64,000 bases of DNA, taken from positions 124,001 to 188,000 of the forward strand of contig CAZALE010000003.1 of assembly GCA_964486055.1 (NCBI GenBank). Direction: 5' to 3'. The notes below the pieces were generated by a model. It saw nothing but the letters and a program-made list of their open reading frames with translations. It did no database searches and was not told the DNA's origin. The position numbers and the translations under genes are program-made. Position 1 is the first letter of the stretch, and each line of letters starts with the position of its first letter. Shown in pieces: positions 45,364 to 52,932 of this stretch. This DNA is from J014 sp964486055. Lineage in GTDB: Bacteria > Acidobacteriota > Blastocatellia > Pyrinomonadales > Pyrinomonadaceae.

Positions 45364-45970
45364 AAATCATTTGATCGATCGGACGAAATGTTTTTCGGTG
45401 CACTGCGCAAGGCCCGTAAACTCTCAAGGCTTTCAGGTGTTCCTTGGTTGCATAGCCAACATTCTTAGCAAAACCGTAATTCGGATACATTTTGTCTATC
45501 TCCTTCATCAAACGGTCTCTATAAGTTTTTGCTATTATCGAAGCAGCAGCGATAGAGGCTGAGATAGCATCTCCATTAACTAAAGACAACTGAGGGATGT
45601 TCAATCCATCGATTTTCAGGGCATCTATCAACAAAAAATCCGGTTTTGGAGTTAGAGCTGCAATGGCACAACGCATTGCTTTTTTAGTCGCCTGTAGAAT
45701 ATTTATCTGATCAATCTCATCAGCCTCAACTTGCGCCACAGCAAATGCAACGGCTGTCTCTTTTATCCTCTGCTCCAACTCTTCTCGGCGTTTGGCTGAG
45801 AGTTTTTTTGAATCGTCAAGCCCATCTGGTATTGGCTTCGACAAATCTAAAATGCAAGCTGCGGCTACCACTGCACCGGCCAGGCAACCTCGCCCGACTT
45901 CATCCACACCTGCAATGAAGCGAAAACCGACTGACTGAGCTTGTTTCTCGAAATCGAGAGAAACTGGCAT
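45332..45970 (-). CDS. rnhB: Ribonuclease HII
   Basis: The 212-residue endonuclease removes ribonucleotides from DNA and RNA-DNA hybrids. The catalytic acid pair is Asp23-Glu24 in AGVDEVGRG; the third and fourth acids are in FLLIDALKI and near AKTYRDRLM. Length is typical. It lies 12 nt after rplS, at the end of the ffh-rpsP-rimM-trmD-rplS-rnhB run, and its 3' end overlaps the convergent VWA gene by 32 nt. Confidence 0.95.
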   Translation of the reverse strand: MPVSLDFEKQAQSVGFRFIAGVDEVGRGCLAGAVVAAACILDLSKPIPDGLDDSKKLSAKRREELEQRIKETAVAFAVAQVEADEIDQINILQATKKAMRCAIAALTPKPDFLLIDALKIDGLNIPQLSLVNGDAISASIAAASIIAKTYRDRLMKEIDKMYPNYGFAKNVGYATKEHLKALRVYGPCAVHRKTFRPIDQMISNEPRQNSLF

Positions 45971-45982
45971 TAATGCACGCTC

Positions 45983-46417
45983 TTAGTTATCATTCGAGGA
46001 TTGGCTGGGATCGACCGCAGTCTCTACTGCTCTTTCAGCATTTTTATTAACAGCTGCAGCGACTCTAGCCCGAGTATCCAGTTCTCTTATCCTAGCAGCT
46101 TTTCCTTTCAGGTTACGCATGTAATAGAGTTTTGCCCTTCTAACACGTCCACGACGAATTACCTCTATGCGGTCAATGATCGTGGCATGCAATGGGAAAA
46201 TCCTCTCTACACCTACGCCAAAGCTAACTTTCCGTACGGTGAATGTTTCTCTCACACCACCGTGCTTACGAGCTATACAAACTCCTTCAAAAGCTTGTAA
46301 TCGCTCTTTATTACCTTCTTTTATACGAACATGTACCCGAACCGTATCACCAGGTCTAAAATCCGGTATGTTCTTTTTCAATTGTGATTTTTCAACTATT
46401 TCAATCAACTTGTTCAT
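45983..46417 (-). CDS. rplS: Ribosomal protein L19
   Basis: The 144-residue large-subunit protein sits at the 30S-50S interface. Conserved blocks are FRPGDTVRVHVRIKEG, RLQAFEGVCIARKH, TFTVRKVSFGVGVERIFPLH and RRGRVRRAKLYYMRNL. The C-terminal ~30 residues (NKNAERAVETAVDPSQ) are a low-complexity extension beyond the usual ~115-residue core. It lies 10 nt after trmD. Confidence 0.97.
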   Translation of the reverse strand: MNKLIEIVEKSQLKKNIPDFRPGDTVRVHVRIKEGNKERLQAFEGVCIARKHGGVRETFTVRKVSFGVGVERIFPLHATIIDRIEVIRRGRVRRAKLYYMRNLKGKAARIRELDTRARVAAAVNKNAERAVETAVDPSQSSNDN

Positions 46418-46427
46418 AACAAAACTC

Positions 46428-47162
46428 CTATCCTGTTTCTACGAGATCTTTTCCCGTTCCTATAAGATCTTTTCTGATCTTTAAGGTTTTTTCTAAAGCT
46501 TTTTGCCGACGCCATCTTTCAATTTCGGCATGATTTCCACTCAGAAGAACCTCAGGAACCTTCATCCCACGAAATTCCCTTGGTTGAGTATACTGAGGGT
46601 AATCCAAGAGATTATCCGAAAAGGATTCGCGAACAGCAGATGTAGGGCATCCGAGAGCATTTGGCAAAAGTCTCGTGACGACATCCACCAAAACTACTGC
46701 TGCTGGCTCGCCACCGGAAAGCACGTAATCACCTATAGAGATTTCATCGGTAGCTAAAAACTCGTTGACTCTCTCATCAACTCCTTCATATCTGCCGCAT
46801 ATTAAAACTATTTGCCTAGCCTGGGTTGATAACTCTCTAGCTAAATTTTGTTTTAAAGTTCTTCCTTGGGGAGAAAGTAATATAACTCTCGTGCCTTCAG
46901 GATATTTTTCCCTATCACAAGTTCCAACTATTGCCTCGACAGCATTAAAAATTGGTTCAGGCTTCATTACCATTCCTTCGCCACCGCCAAAGGGACGATC
47001 ATCAGTTTTCCTGTGTTTATCGGTCGTAAAAGCTCTTAGATCATGAATTAGTACCTCTATCAAGCCAGAGGACTTCGCACGTCGAATTATTCCTACCTCA
47101 AAAACTGAGGTGAAAAATTCAGGAAAAATCGTTAAGATGTCTATTTTCAAAGGATCACCCAT
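46428..47162 (-). CDS. trmD: tRNA (guanine-37-N1)-methyltransferase
   Basis: The 244-residue SPOUT-class enzyme makes m1G37 in tRNAs, preventing frameshifts. Motifs are ILTIFPEFF, DDRPFGGGEGMVMK, ICGRYEGVDERV and the knot-forming IGDYVLSGGEPAA. The C-terminus ends in a duplicated heptapeptide (KDLIGTG KDLVETG) encoded by two 21-nt repeats. It is in the standard ribosome/tRNA operon, 21 nt after rimM. Confidence 0.96.
   Translation of the reverse strand: MGDPLKIDILTIFPEFFTSVFEVGIIRRAKSSGLIEVLIHDLRAFTTDKHRKTDDRPFGGGEGMVMKPEPIFNAVEAIVGTCDREKYPEGTRVILLSPQGRTLKQNLARELSTQARQIVLICGRYEGVDERVNEFLATDEISIGDYVLSGGEPAAVVLVDVVTRLLPNALGCPTSAVRESFSDNLLDYPQYTQPREFRGMKVPEVLLSGNHAEIERWRRQKALEKTLKIRKDLIGTGKDLVETG
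46432..46473. repeat. Two tandem 21-nt repeats at the end of trmD
   Basis: Units 46432-46452 and 46453-46473 match at 17 of 21 positions and keep the reading frame, lengthening TrmD by seven residues. Confidence 0.75.
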
Positions 47163-47183
47163 TTTTATTTAGATTCTATTCTT

Positions 47184-47720
47184 TTAGAATTCTAATAACC
47201 CCTCCGGTACATCTACTCTAATCAATTTTTCCTGAATGTTCACTTCAATACAAATGGAATTTGCAAACGGGATCAGATAATCCTTTTGCAATCCATCTAC
47301 AACGAGAATCTCTGTTCCACCTGTTCGCATTATGTCGACAACTTTCCCTATCTTCTCTCCATCTACCGTTTCGACTGAACAGCCTATCAACTGCCATTCA
47401 AAAAATTCACCCTCGTCTAACTGAACAACTTCAGATTCAGGAACACAAACCTCACAATTAACTATCCTTTTAGCCGATTCAATCGAATCAATTCCCGAAA
47501 ATTTTAACACAATTCTATCCTTATGAAACCAGGAATGCTCAATTTGAAAAGTTTTAATTTCCCCTTCAGAACTTAGCAAAAAAACTCTTTTAGTTTTATT
47601 AAATCTTTCGGGGAAATCAGTTAATACATCGGCTAAAACCTCACCATGAATTCCCCTCACCTTTACAATTTTTGCAATTGCCACTAATTGATCCTTATTT
47701 TGTGATATCTCCACGAGCAT
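47184..47720 (-). CDS. rimM: Ribosome maturation factor RimM
   Basis: The 178-residue 16S processing factor binds S19. The N-terminal barrel has IVKVRGIHGEVLADVLTDFP, and the PRC-barrel domain has EFFEWQLIGCSVETVDGEKIG and DYLIPFANSICIEVN. It lies between rpsP (4-nt gap) and trmD. The KH-domain gene often found between rpsP and rimM is absent. Confidence 0.94.
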   Translation of the reverse strand: MLVEISQNKDQLVAIAKIVKVRGIHGEVLADVLTDFPERFNKTKRVFLLSSEGEIKTFQIEHSWFHKDRIVLKFSGIDSIESAKRIVNCEVCVPESEVVQLDEGEFFEWQLIGCSVETVDGEKIGKVVDIMRTGGTEILVVDGLQKDYLIPFANSICIEVNIQEKLIRVDVPEGLLEF

Positions 47721-47724
47721 TTGA

Positions 47725-47982
47725 TTACTGCTGTGCAGATTCTTCTCTGGGCGGATTATTCTTTATCAAGCTAGCCACCGTGTCTGTCGGTTTCGCTCCG
47801 ACACTTATCCAATAATTGATTCTCTCATGATTTAATTTCACCTCAGGTGGATCCGCCATGGGGTTATAGGTACCTAGATTTTCGATGTATTTTCCATCTC
47901 TTTTTGATCTTTTCTCTCTAACCACGATTCGATAAAAAGGCTTTTTCTTTGCACCCATTCTCATCAGACTTATAGATAACAT
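47725..47982 (-). CDS. rpsP: Ribosomal protein S16
   Basis: The 85-residue small-subunit protein has the conserved RMGAKKKPFYRIVV start, ENLGTYNPMADPP and INYWISVGAKPTDTV. Length is standard. It starts 6 nt after ffh and is followed 4 nt later by rimM. Confidence 0.97.
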   Translation of the reverse strand: MLSISLMRMGAKKKPFYRIVVREKRSKRDGKYIENLGTYNPMADPPEVKLNHERINYWISVGAKPTDTVASLIKNNPPREESAQQ

Positions 47983-47988
47983 ATTGCT

Positions 47989-49452
47989 TCACCTCTTTTT
48001 TTTATGTCTTCTTTTCTTCTTTAATCTTTTGGAGAAAGGAATGTTCTCCTCAGAATCCTCATTACTCAATAAGGCAGCCGGAATACCGCCCATTAAACCA
48101 CCAAATCCAGTATTCATAGCACGACCAGCGAGACGACCAAGTAATCCACCACGATTTATCTCGCCCATCATTTTCCGCATCTGCTCGTATTGTCGCAACA
48201 ACTGATTGACTTCAGCGATGGTGGTTCCAGAACCACGGGCTATTCTCGTTTTTCTACTAGCATCGATAATTTTGTAGTTTTCCCTTTCTTGCTTAGTCAT
48301 TGAGTCTATTATTGCTTCAGTGCGCTTCATATGCGACTCAATTTGCTCTAACTGCTCCTCAGTAAATTTGAAGCCACCGAAGAGTTGCTCAGGTAGTAAC
48401 TTCATCAATTTTGACATCGAACCGAGCTTTTTAAATTGCCTTAGTTGCTGCCTGAAATCCTCTAAGGTAAATTGATTTTTTTGTATCTTCTCTAGCTGCT
48501 TTGCAGCCTCTTGCTCATCAATCTTTGCTTGAACCTCTTCGATGAGAGTTAAAACATCACCCATTCCGAGAATTCTCTGGGCAATTCTATCGGGATAGAA
48601 GGGTTCTAGAGCATCATATTTCTCGCCAACTCCGACAAACTTTACTGGCTGACCAGTAACAGCTTTTATTGACAGGGCCGCACCACCTCTTGCATCCCCA
48701 TCCATCTTGGTCAAGATCACACCTGTTATGCCTACACGGCGATTGAACTCCTCAGCAGAGCGAACAGCATCTTGACCAGTCATCGCATCTGCTACAAACA
48801 ACACCTCTATAGGTCTCGTTTCAGCTTTTATGCGCTCAAGCTCGATCATTAATTCATCGTCTATGTGAAGTCTACCAGCAGTATCTATCAACAACGTGTC
48901 ATAACCCAATTCTTGTGAGTGTTTGACTGCTTTGCGGGCTATGTCTAATGGATCATTCAGTTCTCGATTATCGTATATCGCCACTCCAACTGCATTAGCC
49001 ACTACTTTTAATTGCTCTCGAGCCGCTGGACGATACACGTCTGTGGAAACGACCAAGGGATTTCTGCCTTGATTTTTCTTTAGCCACAAGGCTACTTTTC
49101 CGGTAGATGTAGTCTTTCCTGAACCTTGTAAGCCTACTATCATTACTACATTCGGAACTTGTTTTGTGAAAACTATGCGCGAGGAGGTCCCTCCCATCAA
49201 TTCAACCAGCTCGTCGTATACAATCTTGACTACCTGCTCATGAGGCTTCAATCCATTCCAAATCTGCTGACCTTCTGCCTTTACCCTTACTTTTTCAACA
49301 AAATCCTTAGCTACCTTATAATTAACATCAGCTTCTAAAAGCGCCATCCGAATCTCTCGTAGTGCTGCATCCACCTGCTCTGCGGTTAATTCTCTGACGC
49401 CACGCAGACTCTTGAGACTATTCTTTAACTTTTCGGACAGCGACTCAAACAT
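47989..49452 (-). CDS. ffh: Signal recognition particle protein Ffh
   Basis: The 487-residue SRP GTPase targets nascent membrane proteins. The N domain (~1-90), the G domain with P-loop VGLQGSGKTTS (~105-115), DTAGR and TKMDGDARGG, and the methionine-rich M domain (~300-440; SKLMKLLPEQL, SMTKQERENY, GSGTT) are all intact. The last ~18 residues are strongly basic (KRLKKKRRHKKKR). It heads the rpsP-rimM-trmD-rplS-rnhB run. No ribosome site is seen before its ATG. The 4.5S RNA gene is not in the window. Confidence 0.96.
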   Translation of the reverse strand: MFESLSEKLKNSLKSLRGVRELTAEQVDAALREIRMALLEADVNYKVAKDFVEKVRVKAEGQQIWNGLKPHEQVVKIVYDELVELMGGTSSRIVFTKQVPNVVMIVGLQGSGKTTSTGKVALWLKKNQGRNPLVVSTDVYRPAAREQLKVVANAVGVAIYDNRELNDPLDIARKAVKHSQELGYDTLLIDTAGRLHIDDELMIELERIKAETRPIEVLFVADAMTGQDAVRSAEEFNRRVGITGVILTKMDGDARGGAALSIKAVTGQPVKFVGVGEKYDALEPFYPDRIAQRILGMGDVLTLIEEVQAKIDEQEAAKQLEKIQKNQFTLEDFRQQLRQFKKLGSMSKLMKLLPEQLFGGFKFTEEQLEQIESHMKRTEAIIDSMTKQERENYKIIDASRKTRIARGSGTTIAEVNQLLRQYEQMRKMMGEINRGGLLGRLAGRAMNTGFGGLMGGIPAALLSNEDSEENIPFSKRLKKKRRHKKKR

Positions 49453-49724
49453 ATAGTTTAATTAATCAAAAATAGCTGAAATGATAGATGATAAACATCA
49501 TGTATCGGAAAGTCAAGGCAATTACGGCAGTAATAAAAGGCCGACCTTTCATTCAGAGCATAAGAAGTTTCTGAAAGTGCTGCGAAGACAAAAATCTGAG
49601 TCTGTGAGCAATTTTTTGCTAATAATTCTTAAAACTAAGAGCAAGAATGAATCAACGTTTGTCGAATCATCATTTTAATGTAAAGAAAAGTTTCATTTTT
49701 ATCTATCAGTATACCCATCTTGGG
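49453..49724. other. Gene-poor gap between ffh and rubrerythrin
   Basis: This stretch must contain the ffh promoter on the minus strand. A 65-codon frame on the plus strand (49481-49678) has no ribosome site and an implausible composition, so I do not call it a gene. I see no RNA gene or repeat. Confidence 0.4.
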
Positions 49725-49754
49725 TTGACATTTTAGACCTTCAAGAATTATATT
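49725..49754 (+). promoter_or_regulatory. Rubrerythrin promoter
   Basis: A consensus TTGACA at 49725-49730 and TATATT at 49749-49754 (18-nt spacer) lie upstream of a strong GGAGG. The -10 box is inside a long palindrome, so the promoter is likely to be repressible. Confidence 0.7.
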
Positions 49755-49774
49755 TAGATTGAATCTAAATATAA
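49748..49774. promoter_or_regulatory. Perfect 13-1-13 palindrome, Fur/PerR-type operator candidate
   Basis: The 27-bp perfect palindrome is centred on G49761; its core is TTTAGATTGAATCTAAA. Its size, AT-rich 7-1-7 core and overlap with the -10 of a peroxide-defence gene are those of Fur-family (especially PerR) boxes. No PerR or Fur gene is in the window. Confidence 0.7.
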
Positions 49775-49802
49775 ACACTATCTATTTGGAGGTTAAGAGG
49801 AT

Positions 49803-50222
49803 ATGGCTGAACTTAAAGGATCAAAGACACATGAAAATCTAAAATATGCATTCGCAGGAGAATCGATGGCCAATCGTCGTTATCTATACTTTGCTAAGAT
49901 AGCGGACGTCGAGGGCTATCCAGAAATTGCCGGTAACTTCCGTGAAACTGCGGAAGGAGAAACGGGTCATGCCCATGGTCACTTAGACTATCTGAAGGCA
50001 TGCGGCGATCCTGCTACAGATCTGCCTTTTGGGGACACAATCACTAATCTAAAATCTGCTATTCACGGAGAGACTCATGAATACACAGACATGTATCCCG
50101 GAATGGCGAAAACTGCCAGAGAAGAGGGATTCAATGAGATAGCAGATTGGTTCGAAACCCTGGCCAAAGCAGAAAAATCTCACGCCGGAAGATTCCAAAA
50201 ACTCTTAGAGTCTATTCAATGA
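49803..50222 (+). CDS. Rubrerythrin (erythrin-type, no rubredoxin domain)
   Basis: The 139-residue four-helix diiron protein reduces hydrogen peroxide. The ligand pattern is complete: Glu20 (GES), Glu53-x2-His56 (EGETGH), Glu90 (HGETHE) and Glu124-x2-His127 (AEKSH). The C-terminal rubredoxin-like iron site of classic rubrerythrin is missing, so it must take electrons from a separate partner. A strong GGAGG precedes the ATG. It is followed by a CCG-type Fe-S protein and DUF3501, a grouping that recurs in bacteria and suggests the Fe-S protein supplies electrons. Confidence 0.93.
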   Translation: MAELKGSKTHENLKYAFAGESMANRRYLYFAKIADVEGYPEIAGNFRETAEGETGHAHGHLDYLKACGDPATDLPFGDTITNLKSAIHGETHEYTDMYPGMAKTAREEGFNEIADWFETLAKAEKSHAGRFQKLLESIQ

Positions 50223-50226
50223 TCAA

Positions 50227-50258
50227 AAGTAGAGAGTTCTTCGAAGAACTCTCTACTT
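50227..50258 (+). terminator. Perfect 32-nt inverted repeat after rubrerythrin (attenuator or terminator)
   Basis: A 16-nt arm, AAGTAGAGAGTTCTTC, is followed at once by its exact complement, then CCTTTTCCC. As RNA it forms a very stable hairpin with a tiny loop but only a short U tract. It probably ends most transcripts after rubrerythrin or protects the 3' end, letting some read into the Fe-S gene. Confidence 0.65.
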
Positions 50259-50314
50259 CCTTTTCCCACAATTCAACTGCATGCACGGAGTTTTGCATTT
50301 TTTCTGAAAACTTT

Positions 50315-51655
50315 ATGGACAAAAACATTAGTTATACTCCGACTGATGGTTTATCATACGACCCAGCAGAACCTAAATACTGGGATAAAGCTGGCTTAAG
50401 AAAAGAAATAGAGCGAACCTTTGAGATATGCCATGGCTGCCGCATGTGTTTTAAGTTTTGTGACAGCTTCCCTTCACTCTTCTCATTCATAGACGCCCAT
50501 GGGGGAGATGTCCGCAAGCTAACTGATAGCGAGATCGAGAAAGTGATGGATGATTGTTTTCAATGTAAACTATGCGAGGTTCAATGCCCATATACCGAAA
50601 GAGATAATCATGAGTTCAAGTTAGACTTTCCGAAGCTTGTCCATCGTTATAAAGCCATTAGAGCTCGTGAAAAGGGTATTTCGTTGCGCGATAAAGTGCT
50701 TGGCAATCCAGATCGTGCTGGTAAACTGGCTAGAACTCTACCAGTGATCTTAGCGAATACCGTAAATCGCAATAAGCTTCACAGATTGTTCATGGAACAA
50801 GTCCTTGGTATTCATCGCGATAAGCTTTTGCCTGATTTTTCGGGAGAGACCTTTGAGAAATGGGCACGAAAAAACGGCAAAATCAAAACCGAAGGTGAGG
50901 TAGTTTTGTTCCAAACCTGTTATGTTCAGCATAATGAACCTCAAATCGGTAAAGATTTGGTAGAGGTTTTTGAGAAAAACCACGTAGACATAGCCTGCGT
51001 AGAGGGTTTGAAGTGCTGCGGGATGCCGGCTTGGGAACACGGCGATATAAATTCTCTTCAAAAACAGGCTCATGAAAATATTGAAAAACTCTTACCCTTT
51101 GTCAGAAAAGGAGCAAAAATTATTGCCATCAACCCTACATGCGCCATGATGCTCAGGCGAGAATATCCGACACTCGTAAAGATTGAGGATAGAGAAAATG
51201 CTAAGCAGATAGCTGACGCTACCATGGATCCAAGCGAGTTTTTATGGTCGATTCGTAATGAGCCAAGATTTAATTCGGATTTTAAATCCTCTCCTGGCAA
51301 TAAAATTGCATACCATGCGCCTTGCCATTTAAGAGCACAGGCAATAGGCTTTAAAGGTCGAGATCTGTTGAGAAAAATTCCTGGTGTCACGATAAGCATG
51401 ACCATGGAATGCTGCGGACATGATGGTACTTACGCCATGAAAGTAGAGGGTTTCGAAGCATCAAAAAGGATTGGACAAAAGGCTTTCGATTCCATGAGTC
51501 AACAAAAAGCTGACTTATGGGCTACGGAATGTCCGCTTGCAGCTCTTCAATTTCAACAACATACGGGCATAAAACCACTTCACCCAATATCCATTCTAGC
51601 CAGAGCCTATAGGGAAAATGGCTTTGAAGATCTAAAACAGGGGGATAAGCAATAA
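50315..51655 (+). CDS. CCG-domain iron-sulfur protein (GlpC/HdrD-like)
   Basis: The 446-residue protein carries two [4Fe-4S] ferredoxin motifs, Cys39/42/45/49 (ICHGCRMCFKFC) and Cys81/84/87/91 (CFQCKLCEVQC). Two cysteine-rich CCG domains follow with LKCCGMPAWEHG and MECCGHDGTY. This is the layout of GlpC and heterodisulfide-reductase-type electron carriers. I start it at ATG 50315 because the frame further upstream overlaps rubrerythrin and the hairpin; no good ribosome site is seen. It precedes DUF3501 with a stop-start overlap (TAATG). The likely role is electron transfer in the rubrerythrin peroxide system. Confidence 0.87.
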   Translation: MDKNISYTPTDGLSYDPAEPKYWDKAGLRKEIERTFEICHGCRMCFKFCDSFPSLFSFIDAHGGDVRKLTDSEIEKVMDDCFQCKLCEVQCPYTERDNHEFKLDFPKLVHRYKAIRAREKGISLRDKVLGNPDRAGKLARTLPVILANTVNRNKLHRLFMEQVLGIHRDKLLPDFSGETFEKWARKNGKIKTEGEVVLFQTCYVQHNEPQIGKDLVEVFEKNHVDIACVEGLKCCGMPAWEHGDINSLQKQAHENIEKLLPFVRKGAKIIAINPTCAMMLRREYPTLVKIEDRENAKQIADATMDPSEFLWSIRNEPRFNSDFKSSPGNKIAYHAPCHLRAQAIGFKGRDLLRKIPGVTISMTMECCGHDGTYAMKVEGFEASKRIGQKAFDSMSQQKADLWATECPLAALQFQQHTGIKPLHPISILARAYRENGFEDLKQGDKQ

Positions 51656-52233
51656 TGACAGCAAATGCAAATAGAAAAGTAGAGAGAAACGAGATCTTGG
51701 ATTACGTAACCTATGAAGAAAAACGCCCAGAAATAAGAGCCTCCGCAATGAAGGCTAAACAACTACGTCGCGTGCATCTCGGCGAAAATCTTACATTCTT
51801 ATTCGAAAATCACGAAACTATCAGATATCAAATACTGGAGATGATAAGAGCAGAGAGAATTGTCAAAGAGGCCGATATTCAACATGAAATTCAAACCTAC
51901 AATGAACTTTTAGGTAATGAGGGAGAAATAGGCTGTACTCTTTTAGTAGAAGTTGAAGATCCCGTAGAAAGGGAGAAAAAGCTTCGAGAGTGGTATGGAT
52001 TACCGGAAAAGATTTATATAAAACTAGAGGATGGGACCAAAATTTATGCTAATGTAGATGAAAGACAGAAGGATAAAAACAAAATTTCCTCAGTTCAGTT
52101 CTTAAAATTCGCTTGCGGAGGAAAAGTTCCAATAGCAGTTGGTTGTGACTTTGACGGATACAAGGTAGAAACAAACTTAACGCAAGAACAAAGAAAAGCG
52201 CTCGAGGAGGACTTAAAAGACCAAAATGTTTAA
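51655..52233 (+). CDS. DUF3501 protein
   Basis: The 192-residue soluble protein matches the DUF3501 pattern: KVERNEILDYVTYEEKRPEIR, RVHLGENLTFLFENHETIRYQ and EMIRAERIVKEADI, with LKFACGGKVPIAVGCDF in the C-terminal part. The family has no assigned biochemistry but often accompanies rubrerythrin and CCG Fe-S proteins, as here. It starts at the stop codon of the Fe-S gene and overlaps the methyltransferase start by 8 nt, so the genes are tightly coupled. Confidence 0.87.
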   Translation: MTANANRKVERNEILDYVTYEEKRPEIRASAMKAKQLRRVHLGENLTFLFENHETIRYQILEMIRAERIVKEADIQHEIQTYNELLGNEGEIGCTLLVEVEDPVEREKKLREWYGLPEKIYIKLEDGTKIYANVDERQKDKNKISSVQFLKFACGGKVPIAVGCDFDGYKVETNLTQEQRKALEEDLKDQNV

Positions 52234-52928
52234 ACGCAGAAGCTACCAAAAGGAAATAATAGATACTGGTGATTACACAAAGCAGGAGTACGAACAAGCT
52301 TTGGCTGAACTACGCTTAATAAACCGCTTTTTTCGGCGATGTCAGAGCGCTGAAAAAGTCGCTTCTTAAGGAATTAAACGCAAGAAAATTAGATAGTGTT
52401 GCAATTCTGGACGTTGGAGCAGGTTCAGGAGAGCTATTAAGAACTTGTTACAGATTTTGCCATGACAGAGAAATTCCAGCTAATCTTTTTGGCGTCGAAT
52501 TAAATTTCGAAGCCGCCCGGGCAATAACTAAATATTCAGATAGCTCCATTCATTCAATCTGCGCAAATGCTTTCGTCCTACCATTCGATGACAAAAGCTT
52601 CGACTACACAATCTGCTCTTTATTTACGCACCATTTCACGGACGAAGAAGTTATCGAGATACTGAGTGAAATGAAAAGAGTGACTAATAGAAAAATATTC
52701 GTCATTGATCTTCATAGGCATCCTGTGGCCTACTATGCTTATAAAACTTTAGGAAGGATAATTTTAAAGAACAGATTAGTTCGTCACGATGGAGCTTTAT
52801 CAATTCTGCGTTCTTTCAGACCAGCAGAACTAATCGCATTGGCTGAAAAGGCTGGATTACCAAATCCAACTTTGAGCAGATCATTCCCATTCAGACTTAT
52901 TTTGTCTGCATCAATGAAAGAAATCTGA
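52226..52928 (+). pseudogene. Class I SAM methyltransferase, interrupted by a +1 frameshift at T6
   Basis: From ATG 52226 the frame reads MFKRRSYQKEIIDTGDYT to INRF and then stops at 52369. Dropping one T from the run of six T (52328-52333) restores a continuous frame to 52928, about 233 residues. It contains the SAM motif ILDVGAGSGELL, a motif II-like NAFVLPFDDKSFDY and FTHHFTDEEVIEIL, as in UbiE-like small-molecule methyltransferases. Both halves are well conserved, so this is either a recent mutation, a sequence error or a slippage site. It overlaps DUF3501 by 8 nt, with GAGGAGG 15 nt upstream. The substrate is unknown. Confidence 0.85.
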
Positions 52929-52932
52929 TGGC

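Noticed and set aside
49481..49678. 65-codon plus-strand frame between ffh and rubrerythrin
   Set aside because: No ribosome site, no promoter, Lys/Ser-rich random-looking sequence.
50147..50314. 56-codon N-terminal extension of the CCG Fe-S protein
   Set aside because: It overlaps rubrerythrin and translates the perfect hairpin; the family begins near ATG 50315.
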